Notes: a model not told the origin generated them from the sequence alone. A DNA stretch of 64,000 nucleotides from CAVYXF01 sp963772335 (GCA_963772335.1 CAVYXF010000004.1:220316-284315), one strand, 5' to 3'; shown: positions 35,831 through 45,624, counted from the first letter of the stretch. Numbers and translations: made by a program.

Positions 35831-36592
35831 GCAAATACCAGCCATCCTCTGTCCGATTGAGCCGTGCCATAAGACCAGAATGCCCTGAAGGGGATAGGGC
35901 TGCTCTGCTTTTTAGCGGGTTTAGGAGCCGCACAGAAGTGCCAGGTTCCATGAGTTGGTGGTCCGGTCTTGGTCTGCTTATTGAGGCGCCGCCGACCCTT
36001 CGTAACGCCGACAGCAATAGTTGCTTATGGCCCCGACGCTGCCCTGTGACCAGCGCCCCGGCAATGTCTCTTCTCACGGCATTGCCGCCCCATTTGGGCG
36101 GAGTGTCTCCGTTGGGCAAACGAGGCAATTCTGCTTAGAAGCGGGATCGGCTCAAGTGGAGACGCACTTAACCGGCCTGGACCTGCTTCCCCTCAAAGAG
36201 GCGATGCCGGCAAGCAAGCCGACTGCGCCACGGCGCTAACCGACCGTTTACCCTGTTCGCAGCTTTCCCCACCAGAGTTATCCCCGCCCCCTGCGCCTCG
36301 CATACACTCGCTCCCGTTCCTTCCCCAGAGGGACGCCGGGCTTAAGACCGACTTGCCAGGAGGAGGAAGAAGCGGTGCCTGATGAACGCGAGGGCATGGC
36401 TGAACCGGAATGAGGCCCAAAGTGGCCGGAAACGGAGGTCAGCTTCGCGGTGGGTGTAACGAACCCGGATTCAGGGGCTGGCGTGCTTCCTCCTGGGCTG
36501 CGATGCCCAGTGACACTCGCGTGTGCCGAGACAGTGTCGTCCGGGACGCGAAGAATGGTAAGGCGAAGCAGCCCGAGCCAAAATATCACCGC

Positions 36593-36654
36593 GCGCGGGC
36601 GGCCATGAAGGCCACCCAACATACATAGCGAGAGGCCTTTATGGCCGCCCGCGC
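36593..36654. repeat. Long hairpin
   Basis: Left arm GCGCGGGCGGCCAT plus AAGGCC and right arm GGCCTTTATGGCCGCCCGCGC pair almost perfectly around a loop of about 20 bases. There is no U-tract, so a REP-like element or structured RNA is more likely than a terminator. Confidence 0.7.
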
Positions 36655-36663
36655 CGTCCCTCG

Positions 36664-36803
36664 ATTACGGAGCGAACCTTCACGTGAGGGACCAACGAGG
36701 AAAAACTGACGGAAAGCCTCGCGGGCCACGCCCGGCGAGGGGATTTGCGTCTGGGTTACGGAGCGAACCTTTACGGTGAGCGACCAACAAGAGGAAAATC
36801 TAC
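36664..36803. repeat. Two direct repeat copies
   Basis: Copy 1 at 36664-36710 and copy 2 at 36754-36803 share TTACGGAGCGAACCTT, then ACGTGAG/ACGGTGAG, GACCAAC and GAGGAAAA. The unit spacing is about 90 bp. Confidence 0.75.
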
Positions 36804-36921
36804 TGTATGCTCGCTGACCATTGCGAGGCGTCGCGTTTGGTTTGCGCATCGAGACTTTGTGCGCGACCAAAAGCACTCTTTGCTCTTTGACATTTGCGAA
36901 GCGATCGCCTTTGTTCGCGCA

Positions 36922-38088
36922 TCAGCGCACCTGATCGAGCCAGTCGGTGATGACGCGGCACGCCAGCGGCAGGTTGCCGATCTGGCAATGCTGATCGGCC
37001 TGCTCTTCGGCGGAGAAGATGCGCTTGCTGATGGATTTCGCGGCAGTCAGCTCCTGTTCCTGCCGCTCCATGAGAAATGCCGGCTGGAAGGCGTCGCTCG
37101 CGCCGGCGAGCATCAGCACATGCTGCGTCACCTTGTGCGCGTGGATATGGTCCCTATTCATCGCCAGCAGCCATTTGATGGCGTCCAAAGGCCGCTTTCC
37201 GCCGGAGATGAAATTGGCGTGCTCAACGAGGTGACGGATCGGCGGGGCTGGCATCTTCAGTCGAATGAGAGCATTCATCAGGCGTTCCGTGCGCATCAGG
37301 CCGGCGACCAGCGGACGCGTCCAGGTTCCCGCCTGCTCCATCCAATCGAGCAGCGGCGGCATAAGAATGAGACGTGTGATACGTGGCTCGAAGGCCGCCG
37401 CACGAACCGCCCAGTAGCCGCCCATGGAAATGCCGAGCAGCGTTGCGTCGGTGAGCGCGAAATGATCGAGCACCGCCGCGACCGGGTCCTCATAATTGTG
37501 GTCGAAGAAGAGGCCATGCACGCGGAAGGTCGAGCCCTGGCCCGGCCCTTCGAAGGCGACCACATCATAACCGGCGACGGCAAGGCGCATCCAGATGAGG
37601 TAGAAGTCCTCGATGAAGGAGTCGAAGCCGCCGAGCGCGACGACCGTTCCTTTCGCCTCGCCGCCCGGCGCGCGGATACGAAGAGCCGCCAGCTTGTTCT
37701 CACGGAACGGCACAAGCTCGCGTTCGATGTCCTGACCTGCCTCCGACGCATAGAATTTGTCGAGGAACTGTGAGAAGAGGTCCGCCTTCGCCGGATCGGT
37801 CGGGGAGGTCAGGAACTCGGCGCCGCGATAACAGAAGGCGGCGCGGTAGAGGTCGTCTTCCCGCTCAAACCTGCGAGCAAGATCACGAAAAGCGGCGATG
37901 CCGGCCGTGGCGCTTTTCGTTCTCTTGCCAATCTCGCGGACATCGGCGACAGGCAGATCGCCCAAGGCCCGCCAGCGGTTGAGCTGATAATTGTAGAATT
38001 TGCTTCCTACAAATCTGTCATAGCCAACTCGGGCGGAAACCGGACTGAGCGGCCTCGCAGCAATCGCCGACGTCTTGGCAAAGTCCAT
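36922..38088 (-). CDS. Alpha/beta-hydrolase (FrsA/DUF1100-like)
   Basis: A 388-residue serine hydrolase. The nucleophile elbow is LLGISMGGYWAV, preceded by VALGGFDSF and VVAFEGPGQG, which fit the alpha/beta-hydrolase fold with a long helical N-terminal domain. A catalytic Asp may lie in AGASDAFQP. The substrate is unknown. The start MDFAKTS is chosen; a seven-residue longer version is possible. Confidence 0.8.
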   Translation of the reverse strand: MDFAKTSAIAARPLSPVSARVGYDRFVGSKFYNYQLNRWRALGDLPVADVREIGKRTKSATAGIAAFRDLARRFEREDDLYRAAFCYRGAEFLTSPTDPAKADLFSQFLDKFYASEAGQDIERELVPFRENKLAALRIRAPGGEAKGTVVALGGFDSFIEDFYLIWMRLAVAGYDVVAFEGPGQGSTFRVHGLFFDHNYEDPVAAVLDHFALTDATLLGISMGGYWAVRAAAFEPRITRLILMPPLLDWMEQAGTWTRPLVAGLMRTERLMNALIRLKMPAPPIRHLVEHANFISGGKRPLDAIKWLLAMNRDHIHAHKVTQHVLMLAGASDAFQPAFLMERQEQELTAAKSISKRIFSAEEQADQHCQIGNLPLACRVITDWLDQVR

Positions 38089-38142
38089 CGCCCGCCCATC
38101 AGAACGCAATCCAGAAAGGCGGGTATTATTGGGAGCTGGCGG

Positions 38143-39003
38143 TCAGCGGTCCAGATCGAATTTGTAGGCGATGCCGACGAGCCCCATAAACTGGTCTTCG
38201 CTCTCGATCACCGGGCTGTCCGCGGCGTCGCCGATCAGCCGCGAATAGCGGAACGTCGCGCGCGCCGACCAATGTGGATCGAGATCCGTCTCGAACCCGA
38301 GCTCGGCAAACACATCCTTGAACCCGGCGCCGGCATCGAATGCGGGAAGGCCGGCCAAGGAGGCGGCGGATTGGGCAGCAGAAACGCCGAAATAGTTCTC
38401 CATGTATTCGTCGTCGGCATAGGTCGCGCCGATCCGCGCCGTGAGCTTCAGCCGCTCGCTGACAGGCCGCTCGACCTGCGCACCGAAGCGCACCAGATAG
38501 CCACCGTCGTCGCCGAAGGTGTTGTGAAAGGAGACGTCGAGCAGCACCGGGCCGAGATAGTAGCCGACAAAGCCGCCGGCCACGAACCCGCCATCGAGAT
38601 CGCCGAGACCGCGCAGCAGGCGACCGTCATTGTCCTCGCGGCCGAGATTGTATCCGGCGAGCGGCCCGGCAACGAAGCCGTCGCGCTCGATCAGCTTGAA
38701 GCGGATGTCGTCCAGCCCGCGCGCGTCGACGCGGCTGAAGAAGCCAGGGCCGCCGCCGGCAAAGGTCGGATAGATGTAGGGAAAGCCGATAGCTTCGTAG
38801 TGGTTCGAGCCTTCATATTTCGGCAGCACGACAAGAATGCCGCCGGCCTTGATGCCGTCGATCGCCAACTCATCGGAAGGCGGGGCACCGTCTTTATAGC
38901 CCCCATAGCCGCCAAGGTCGGCCGCATGTGCCGGCGCCAAAGTGAGCGAGGCACCCGTGCAAATCGCCAGTGCCAGCGCCGATGTCAAAGCTCGCAGCAT
39001 CAT
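38143..39003 (-). CDS. MipA/OmpV-family outer membrane protein
   Basis: A 286-residue outer membrane beta-barrel. The signal peptide MMLRALTSALALAICTGAS ends near AHAADLGG, followed by IKAGGILVVLPKYEGSNHY, the MipA start. The C-terminus FMGLVGIAYKFDLDR ends in the alternating pattern of a last barrel strand. MipA scaffolds murein enzymes in E. coli, but many members are simply porin-like. Confidence 0.85.
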   Translation of the reverse strand: MMLRALTSALALAICTGASLTLAPAHAADLGGYGGYKDGAPPSDELAIDGIKAGGILVVLPKYEGSNHYEAIGFPYIYPTFAGGGPGFFSRVDARGLDDIRFKLIERDGFVAGPLAGYNLGREDNDGRLLRGLGDLDGGFVAGGFVGYYLGPVLLDVSFHNTFGDDGGYLVRFGAQVERPVSERLKLTARIGATYADDEYMENYFGVSAAQSAASLAGLPAFDAGAGFKDVFAELGFETDLDPHWSARATFRYSRLIGDAADSPVIESEDQFMGLVGIAYKFDLDR

Positions 39004-39219
39004 TCCCCCGAATTCGCCGTGATCCTCACTGCATAGCGTAATTAACGTGATCGGGTAAAGTTTGTTCAAATGGCAGGGGCAGGGCGCCTACAGCTTTTCG
39101 GTGGTTGTGGCCAAAAAGCACAACCGCCCTCCAACCAATGAGCGGAACAGACAATGACTCCGATGCCGCAGAAAGCGATAGCGTCCACCGCAGGTTTCCG
39201 CAGATGTGAGGAGCACGCC

Positions 39220-39738
39220 ATGCGGCGGCTTCAGCCGACGAGACATGTTGTTGCTCATCTCGGCCTGTTGCTCCTTGCCTTCTTTGTTGCCGGCGCGGCG
39301 GACGATAGTCGGCCGTCTATTGCTGTCGCGGATTTTTCCTATGTCGACACGTCGGGTGAAGTCCAAAATCAGGATGCTACGCATCAGCAGTGGCTGGCGA
39401 TGTTCTTGAGGCTTTTGCGCGACGACATTGCGAAGACTGGCAATATTCGTTTAGCCGATCTTCGCTGTTCGGAGCCCGAATGCGCCGTCGTTGACGGAGT
39501 GGCCCCGGATAAGCTGATCGAGACCGCCAAGCGCACGGGTGCCCGCTATCTCGTCTTTGGCGGTATCCACAAAATGAGCACCTTGGTTCAGTGGGCGCGG
39601 CTCGACGTGCTCGATCTGGAAAGCCGCAAGGTTGTTGTCGATCGCCTGTTCACATTCCGCGGCGACAACGAGGAGGCGTGGCGGCACGCGGCGCATTATG
39701 TTGCGCGGTCCATTGACGAGACAGCATTGGTAAAGTAG
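39220..39738 (+). CDS. DUF2380 secreted protein
   Basis: A 172-residue protein. An N-terminal signal segment (HVVAHLGLLLLAFFVAGAA) is followed by IAVADFSYVDTSGE, a long helical part, RYLVFGGIHKMSTLVQWARL and a C-terminal VVDRLFTFRGDNEEAW. This matches DUF2380, which resembles the CsgG/TolB-like nucleotide-fold periplasmic proteins. Function unknown. ATG 39220 has a GAGGAG site. Confidence 0.75.
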   Translation: MRRLQPTRHVVAHLGLLLLAFFVAGAADDSRPSIAVADFSYVDTSGEVQNQDATHQQWLAMFLRLLRDDIAKTGNIRLADLRCSEPECAVVDGVAPDKLIETAKRTGARYLVFGGIHKMSTLVQWARLDVLDLESRKVVVDRLFTFRGDNEEAWRHAAHYVARSIDETALVK

Positions 39739-39920
39739 CTGCCAGCAGCGTGAGAGGGACAAAGCGCACCTAGACTCGGCCTCTTTCGCGGTGCTACAAC
39801 CCCACAAAACAGCGCGGCGACACTAAGATCGCACGTGAGGGCTGGCGACACTCATTCGGCGAGCATAGGGGAAACGCGCGAAGGCCAAGGCGGGCGATCA
39901 CGCTTACGGGGGATATTGCG

Positions 39921-41279
39921 ATGGACATCGCGCACACGCATGTGCAGTCGCTCGGCGAAGCTGAGAGCGTCTGGTTCAAGCTCGGCCTCTTGACCAACGA
40001 AACGCACCCGATGCAGGTGCTGATGCGCCTCTCGGACCGCTATGGCGGCTGCTTCCCGATCAACCTCAAAGACGAGCGCATCTTCTTCATCTCCGATGTC
40101 GAGGGCATCGAGCAGGTACTGGTCAAGCACGCCGATCGTTATGGCAAATATTTCGACGGGCTGCGGCCGATCTTCGGCAATTCGATGATCACCATCGATG
40201 GGGCGCTCTGGCAGAAGATCCGCATGCCGCAGCAGCCCGCCTTCACGCCGAAGATGTTCGGCGACTACCTGCCTTATCTGCTCTCCTCGGTGCAGGATAA
40301 GGCACGCGAATGGCAGCGCTTCGCCGAGACCGGCGAGACAATCAATATGCTGGAGGAGACCTGGGGGTTAGCCGCCAGCATGATCTGTAAGGCGCTGTTC
40401 GACCGCCAGGTGCCGTTCAATCCGCAGGTGGTGTTCCGCGCGGTCAAGGCCTACACCGATGTCGGCCAGCACCGCTCGATCCGCTTCAAGAAGCTGAACG
40501 GCGAGGCGCATGTCTCTCCCGAGGAAGCGGCGGCCGATGCAATCCTGAAATGGCTGTCCGTGCCTTCGACCGTGCTCAGCGCACCGGAGATCGGAGGACG
40601 CGAGACCACGCTCCTGTCGATGATGCGCGCGGCAGTCGCCGATCAGAACAACGCGGCGTTCACCGAAGCGCAGATCGTCGACGAGCTGAAGCAGTATCTG
40701 TGGGCCGGCACCGAAACCACGGCGCTCACCCTCTCCTGGTGTTTCTACCTGCTCACCCTCCACCCGGAGGTGGCCGAAAAAATCCGCCGCGAAGGCGAGG
40801 AAACCTATGGCGACCGGATGCCTACCTGGGAGGACATTCACAGCCTCGCCTATACGCGGTCGGTGATCCAGGAGACCATGCGGCTTTATCCGCCGATCTG
40901 GAGTTTCATCCGCACCGCGATCGAGGAAGACGAGATCGGCGGGCACAAGGTGAAACCGGGCGATAAGATGGTGATGTGCGCCTATATCGTGCACCACCAT
41001 CCGAAATACTGGACCGACCCGGAACACTTCGATCCCAGCCGCTTCTCGACCGAAAACGCCATCAAGCGCGCGAAATACTCCTACCTGCCGTTCGGGGCAG
41101 GCAAGCGCTCCTGCATCGGCGGTGCGCTGTCGCTGGTGGAGAACACGCTAGCGCTCACGCAGCTGCTGCGCCGCTTCCGCCCGGAATATATGGGCGAGAC
41201 CCCGGCCGGCATCAGTGCCACCGTGACGCTCACGCCCGAAAAGGGGCAGCTCCCCTTCCGCATCCGCGCGCTGTCCTGA
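39921..41279 (+). CDS. Cytochrome P450
   Basis: A complete 452-residue P450. The I-helix oxygen-binding AGTETTALTLSW, the K-helix ETMRLYPP and the haem loop FGAGKRSCIGG (Cys about residue 398) are all present. The ELEETW-like helix and PERF-like DPSRF are also seen. It has no membrane anchor and no ferredoxin or reductase gene beside it, so it must use redox partners from elsewhere. The substrate cannot be predicted. Confidence 0.93.
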   Translation: MDIAHTHVQSLGEAESVWFKLGLLTNETHPMQVLMRLSDRYGGCFPINLKDERIFFISDVEGIEQVLVKHADRYGKYFDGLRPIFGNSMITIDGALWQKIRMPQQPAFTPKMFGDYLPYLLSSVQDKAREWQRFAETGETINMLEETWGLAASMICKALFDRQVPFNPQVVFRAVKAYTDVGQHRSIRFKKLNGEAHVSPEEAAADAILKWLSVPSTVLSAPEIGGRETTLLSMMRAAVADQNNAAFTEAQIVDELKQYLWAGTETTALTLSWCFYLLTLHPEVAEKIRREGEETYGDRMPTWEDIHSLAYTRSVIQETMRLYPPIWSFIRTAIEEDEIGGHKVKPGDKMVMCAYIVHHHPKYWTDPEHFDPSRFSTENAIKRAKYSYLPFGAGKRSCIGGALSLVENTLALTQLLRRFRPEYMGETPAGISATVTLTPEKGQLPFRIRALS

Positions 41280-41478
41280 AGCTGGCAGGGCACGCGCGAA
41301 AATCAGCGTGCGGACTGTCCAGCGCGTGCCCCACGCGCCGGCCGAGGCTGGTAAGCGGCGGCCTGCTGCCTGCTGATCCCGATCCTACAGTAAGCGTGAA
41401 GAGCACGGGTTCCGTGAGCGCCGGTGCCGCGGCATTCCGGCTGATCGCGACGCGGTGCAGTTAAGGCCGCATCAATGC

Positions 41479-41518
41479 GAAAAGGTCCGAGCGAGTTCCC
41501 CCCAAGCCCGGACCTTTC
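41479..41518 (+). terminator. Hairpin terminator after the P450 gene
   Basis: Arms AAAGGTCCG and CGGACCTTT with an inner loop, followed by CCTTCT. It lies 200 bp after the P450 stop. Because both arms are A/T flanked it may work in both directions. The rest of 41280-41900 shows no gene. Confidence 0.55.
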
Positions 41519-41900
41519 CTTCTGCCCCCCGGTGTAAACCCCTCGCCAACGTCCCCCATGACATGCGCTGGCGGGCTCCGATCACCGGCCCCGGAGCCCT
41601 TACGAAATGCCACACAGCTATTCCATGCCGGTCCTGCCGCGCCCACCAATCAAGAGTGGCAGTTTCATTTCCTGCCCGTAAAATTTGCATAGCGAAACTT
41701 ATCCGAATCGCCGAAAGAACAAGCAAAATAGCGCGGTTGTGAGTACAGATTGATAGTTTTTCTTTTCGTCATCTGCCTAACTTATCACCAGCCGGATATA
41801 GGGTGAGTAAAAGCCCAGGGTGTCGGTAAAACCCTTATTCTGCTCCATTGTGTTGTTTGGCACTGATCCGTGGCGGGCCGGCAACATGGCGTCTGGCAGT

Positions 41901-41936
41901 AAAAAGGCGCCGCCAAGGCCTGGCAGCGCCTCTGTC
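41901..41936 (-). terminator. Rho-independent terminator of terC
   Basis: On the minus strand AGGCGCTGCCA and TGGCGGCGCCTTTTT form a strong stem with a five-T tail, 22 bp after the terC stop. Confidence 0.75.
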
Positions 41937-41957
41937 ATCTTCCGCTTTTGCCCGCGG

Positions 41958-42710
41958 TCAGGTGGCTTCTGAAGCCCGCGCGCGGCGCCACATCCAGCCG
42001 GCGAGCAGCACCAGAAAAGCGCCAGCAGCAGCCGTGGCCAGCTCGATCGTGTGATGCAACTCGCCGCCGAAACGCTCGCTGATGAAAGCCGATACCGCCG
42101 GATCGGTGGCGATCACCTCGCCCGCAATCCACCCCAGGAGCGCCGCGCCGGCCCATACCAGGATGGGAAACCGGTCGAGCAGTGACATGATCAAGGCCGC
42201 GCCAGCGATGATCAGCGGCACGGAAATGCCAAGACCCAAGACCAGCAGCAGCATGCTGCCCTTCGCGGCCGCGGCGATCGCAATAACGTTGTCCAAACTC
42301 ATGATGATGTCGGCGATCGCCACAATGCGCACTGCACGCCAGAGATGATCGACGGCTTCAATCTTGCCGTCGTTATTCTCCTCTTCTGGAACAAGGAGCT
42401 TGATGGCAATGTAGAGCAGGGCGAGGCCCCCGACGAGCTTGAGGTAGGGCAGCGCCATTAGCGAAGTCACAACGCCCGTGAAAATGATCCTGAGGCCAAC
42501 GGCGACCCCGGCGCCAAGGATCATACCCCACATGCGCTGGCGCGGCGGCAGTCCGCGGCAGGCCAGCGCGATCACCACGGCATTGTCGCCTGAGAGCAGG
42601 ATGTTTATCCAGATGATCTGGAGAACGGCCACCCAAAATGTGGGCTGGTGGATCTCCAAGGCGATATTGTCGAGGACGGCGCTCCACCACGCCGGATCAA
42701 ACACATCCAT
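41958..42710 (-). CDS. TerC-family membrane protein
   Basis: A 250-residue YjbE/TerC-type integral membrane protein with seven helices. The motifs INILLSGDNAVVIALA and DIIMSLDNVIAIAAAA contain the paired Asp residues proposed to bind metal. TerC members have been tied to Mn2+ export and metal loading of secreted proteins. It is preceded by an operator-like palindrome (42765-42778) and followed by a terminator. Confidence 0.9.
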   Translation of the reverse strand: MDVFDPAWWSAVLDNIALEIHQPTFWVAVLQIIWINILLSGDNAVVIALACRGLPPRQRMWGMILGAGVAVGLRIIFTGVVTSLMALPYLKLVGGLALLYIAIKLLVPEEENNDGKIEAVDHLWRAVRIVAIADIIMSLDNVIAIAAAAKGSMLLLVLGLGISVPLIIAGAALIMSLLDRFPILVWAGAALLGWIAGEVIATDPAVSAFISERFGGELHHTIELATAAAGAFLVLLAGWMWRRARASEAT

Positions 42711-42764
42711 ACGACTTCGATTGCCTCCCTATGGCCGCCCAGAGGGGTTTTTCGCGGCTCTTAA

Positions 42765-42778
42765 GATTGTATACAATC
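42765..42778. promoter_or_regulatory. Perfect palindrome upstream of terC
   Basis: The 14-bp palindrome GATTGTATACAATC lies 55 bp before the terC start. Sites of this type (TTGTATACAA) are typical operators of GntR/FadR-like repressors. No such regulator is coded in the window. Confidence 0.55.
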
Positions 42779-42862
42779 AAAGCTTAGCCGCGTGGTATCC
42801 CACTGGCTAGTGAAACAGGTCATCGCGTTGAAAGCAAGACTGCGGCGCAACGACGCGCCGCT

Positions 42863-43285
42863 TTACCCTACCAGCTCATCGGGTCTGAAGCACAGCGCGA
42901 TCTCTGTGGCGGCATTTTCCGCACTGTCCGAACCGTGCACGGAATTGCGCTCGATATTTTCTGCAAATTCCTTGCGGATCGTGCCGGGGGCGGCATTGGC
43001 AGGGTTGGTTGCGCCCATCACTTCACGGTTCTTGGCGACCGCGCCGTCGCTCTCGAGCACCTGGATCACGATCGGTCCGGAGGTCATGAAGGTGACCAAC
43101 TCGCCATAGAACGGCCGCTCCTTGTGGACCTCGTAGAATTTCTCGGCTTGCTCCTTGGTCCAGCGGACGCGCTTCTGGGCAATAACGCGAAGCCCCGCAT
43201 CCTCCAGTTTGGCAATAATCTTGCCAGTGATATTGCGCTCCGTAGCGTCGGGCTTGATGATGGAAAGGGTGCGTTCGGTTGCCAT
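42863..43285 (-). CDS. ndk: Nucleoside diphosphate kinase
   Basis: A 140-residue NDP kinase. It has the N-terminal ERTLSIIKPDA, the NPANAAPGTIRKEFA phosphate-binding block and the active-site motif NSVHGSDSAENA with the catalytic His. The length and sequence are typical. It balances NTP pools. Confidence 0.96.
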   Translation of the reverse strand: MATERTLSIIKPDATERNITGKIIAKLEDAGLRVIAQKRVRWTKEQAEKFYEVHKERPFYGELVTFMTSGPIVIQVLESDGAVAKNREVMGATNPANAAPGTIRKEFAENIERNSVHGSDSAENAATEIALCFRPDELVG

Positions 43286-43691
43286 GGGTGTCCGCCGTTA
43301 CGATTGAGTTAAGGAAAAGGGATGGCTCTTCCCCGCGCTTATAGACAAGCCCGTGCTGTCAAGGCAAGCGCGCCCGCATGGCACACGGGCGGCCGGCGTG
43401 CCGCTCGCGCTAAGCCCGCAATTGGGTCAGCTCAGATTACGCCAGATCTCCCCAACACGCGAACGGAAGCAAAGCATCTGAATAGCCGTGATGCCGATCC
43501 ATGAATCACCCGGCACCGGTTGTCCCGGCGCTCACGGGGTGACGAACAAGTCGGCGGGGCGCCCCTTTTTCTCGACAGTAGCCCGCCGTTTCAGCGGTCA
43601 TTCACGCCACTTGGTTAAACTCACCCGAATGTCATGGCAAACCGTCAGCGGTAACTTGCAATTCGGCGCGTTTTAACCAAACTTGCCACCC
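43286..43691. other. Intergenic stretch between ndk and the ABC-F gene
   Basis: No gene is supported. It must contain the ndk promoter on the left. A GGGGCGCCCC run followed by TTTTT at 43556-43570 has no room for a loop and is not a clear terminator. Confidence 0.4.
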
Positions 43692-45611
43692 ATGCTGCAT
43701 ATCAACGATCTCACCTTTCGCATTGGCGGCCGCGTGCTGTTCGATAGCGCGACGGCAGCGATACCAGCCGGGCACAAGGTCGGGATCGTCGGGCGCAACG
43801 GCACCGGCAAGACCACGCTTCTCAAGCTGATGACCGGCGAGCTGCATCCCGATGACGGCAGCATCTCCTGGCCGAAGAGCGCGCGGATGGGCGGTGTCGC
43901 CCAGGAGGCGCCCGGCGGAGAGGAGAGCCTGATAGATACAGTCCTCGCCGCCGATAAGGAGCGCACGCGCCTCCTCGCCGAGGCCGAAACCGCCACCGAT
44001 CCGCACCGCATTGCCGAGATCCAGCTTCGCCTCTCGGATATGGGCGCCCATAGCGCTCCGGCGCGTGCCGCGCAGATCCTCGCCGGCCTCGGCTTCGACG
44101 AGGCCGCCCAGCAGCGGCCCTGCTCCGAATTCTCGGGTGGCTGGCGGATGCGCGTGGCGCTCGCCTCGGTGCTGTTCACCGCGCCCGACCTCCTGCTGCT
44201 TGACGAGCCGACCAACTATCTCGACCTCGAAGGCACGCTGTGGCTGGAGAACTTCCTCGCCACCTATCCGCATACAGTGCTGATCGTCAGCCATGACCGC
44301 GACCTGCTCAACAAATGCGTGGGCGCGATCCTGCACCTTTCCGAAGGCCGGCTGACGCTCTATTCCGGCGGCTATGACGCTTTTGAGGACGCGCGCCGCG
44401 AGCGGCAAAGCCTGCAGCTCAAGTTAAAGAAAAAGCAGGATGATGCCCGGCGCCATATGGAGGCTTTCGTCGAGCGTTTCCGTGCCAAGGCGTCGAAAGC
44501 CACTCAGGCGCAGAGCCGGCTGAAAGCGCTTGCCAAGCTCCGGCCTATCGCGGCCGAGATCGAAAATGAGGTGGTGCCGTTTCGCTTCCCCAATCCGCAA
44601 GGGAAGCTCGGCAATCCGCTGATCCGGCTCGAGGAGGCCGCCATCGGCTATGGCGCGGACAAGCCGGTGCTGAGAAGGCTAAGCCTGCGGCTCGACACTG
44701 ACGACCGGATCGGGCTGCTCGGCGCAAATGGCAATGGCAAGTCTACGCTGGCAAAGCTGCTTTGCGGGCGGATGGAGCCGACCGAGGGTCATCGCCGTGC
44801 CTCGAAGAAGCTGGTCTACGGCTATTTCGCCCAACACCAGCTCGATGAGCTTAATCCGGCGCGCTCGGCCTATGATCATATCGTCAGCCTAATGCCGGAT
44901 GCCACCGAGGCGCAAAAGCGCGCCCGCGTCGCCGCCATCGGCTTTGGAGTGGACAAGGCGGACACGCCCGCGGGCAATCTGTCGGGCGGCGAGAAGGCGC
45001 GGCTGCTGTTTGCGCTCGCGAGCTTCCACGCACCGCACCTCCTGATCCTCGACGAGCCGACCAACCATCTCGACGTCGACAGCCGCGAGGCGCTGATCCA
45101 TGCCCTCAACGAATATGAAGGGGCCGTGATCCTGATCAGCCATGACCGGCATCTGCTGGAGGCGACCATCGATCGGCTGTGGGTCGTCCGGGAAGGCACC
45201 GCGACGCCTTATGACGGCGATCTCGACAGCTATCGCGCCGAGTGCCTTGCAGTTGCCCGGGAGGAGCGGAAGGCGGCGTCGAACCGGGGCCGCCCCGGGC
45301 CAGGCGAGGTCATTACCCGGCAGGATGCGCGGCGCGTTGCGGCGCTCTCGCGGGCTGAACTCGCCCCCCTGAAAAAGCACGCGGAATCCTGTGAGCGCGA
45401 GATCGCCAAGATTGCTGGCGAGATCGCCCGGCTCGATGCGCGTCTCGGCGATACGGCACTTTATGCGCGCGAGCCTGCGCTTGCTCAGATGATGGTGAGG
45501 GATCGCGGCGCATTGGCGAAGGCGCTGGAGGAGGCCGAGTTCGCGTGGCTCGAAGCCTCGGAAGCCTATGAACAAGCGCATCAAGCGCAGAACGCCAACG
45601 ATGCGGCATAG
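43692..45611 (+). CDS. ABC-F family ATPase (Uup/EttA-like)
   Basis: A 639-residue protein with two ABC domains and no membrane part. Walker A motifs are VGRNGTGKTTLLK and LGANGNGKSTLAK; signatures are FSGGWRMRVALA and LSGGEKARLLFA. A linker rich in Lys/Arg/Gln lies between and a coiled-coil C-terminal extension (residues about 560-635) follows. ABC-F proteins act on ribosomes. ATG 43692 matches the family start MLHINDLTF. Confidence 0.92.
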   Translation: MLHINDLTFRIGGRVLFDSATAAIPAGHKVGIVGRNGTGKTTLLKLMTGELHPDDGSISWPKSARMGGVAQEAPGGEESLIDTVLAADKERTRLLAEAETATDPHRIAEIQLRLSDMGAHSAPARAAQILAGLGFDEAAQQRPCSEFSGGWRMRVALASVLFTAPDLLLLDEPTNYLDLEGTLWLENFLATYPHTVLIVSHDRDLLNKCVGAILHLSEGRLTLYSGGYDAFEDARRERQSLQLKLKKKQDDARRHMEAFVERFRAKASKATQAQSRLKALAKLRPIAAEIENEVVPFRFPNPQGKLGNPLIRLEEAAIGYGADKPVLRRLSLRLDTDDRIGLLGANGNGKSTLAKLLCGRMEPTEGHRRASKKLVYGYFAQHQLDELNPARSAYDHIVSLMPDATEAQKRARVAAIGFGVDKADTPAGNLSGGEKARLLFALASFHAPHLLILDEPTNHLDVDSREALIHALNEYEGAVILISHDRHLLEATIDRLWVVREGTATPYDGDLDSYRAECLAVAREERKAASNRGRPGPGEVITRQDARRVAALSRAELAPLKKHAESCEREIAKIAGEIARLDARLGDTALYAREPALAQMMVRDRGALAKALEEAEFAWLEASEAYEQAHQAQNANDAA

Positions 45612-45624
45612 GGGGGCTGCGCAG

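Larger units (their letters stand above)
35831..36921. other. 1.1 kb stretch without a convincing gene
   Basis: Several short frames are open on both strands but none has a clear family or good start signals. The right third contains a strong hairpin (36593-36654) and two copies of a 47-50 bp direct repeat. The left part may be remnant DNA of the IS-linked island. I could not match it to RNase P, tmRNA or a group II intron. Confidence 0.5.

Noticed and set aside
35742..36128. Minus-strand frame of 128 codons after the VIT1 gene
   Set aside because: No start signal, no family, and an equally open frame on the other strand.
36340..36600. Possible RNase P RNA, tmRNA or group II intron
   Set aside because: None of the conserved core sequences of these RNAs could be found.
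36586..36876. Minus-strand frame of 96 codons across the hairpin and repeats
   Set aside because: It is made of the repeat units and hairpin arms, so openness is a by-product of the repeats.
42710..42800. Manganese riboswitch (yybP-ykoY) ahead of terC
   Set aside because: The conserved loop motifs are not present; only the GntR-type palindrome is clear.
43550..43575. Terminator hairpin before the ABC-F gene
   Set aside because: The GC-rich palindrome has no room for a loop.
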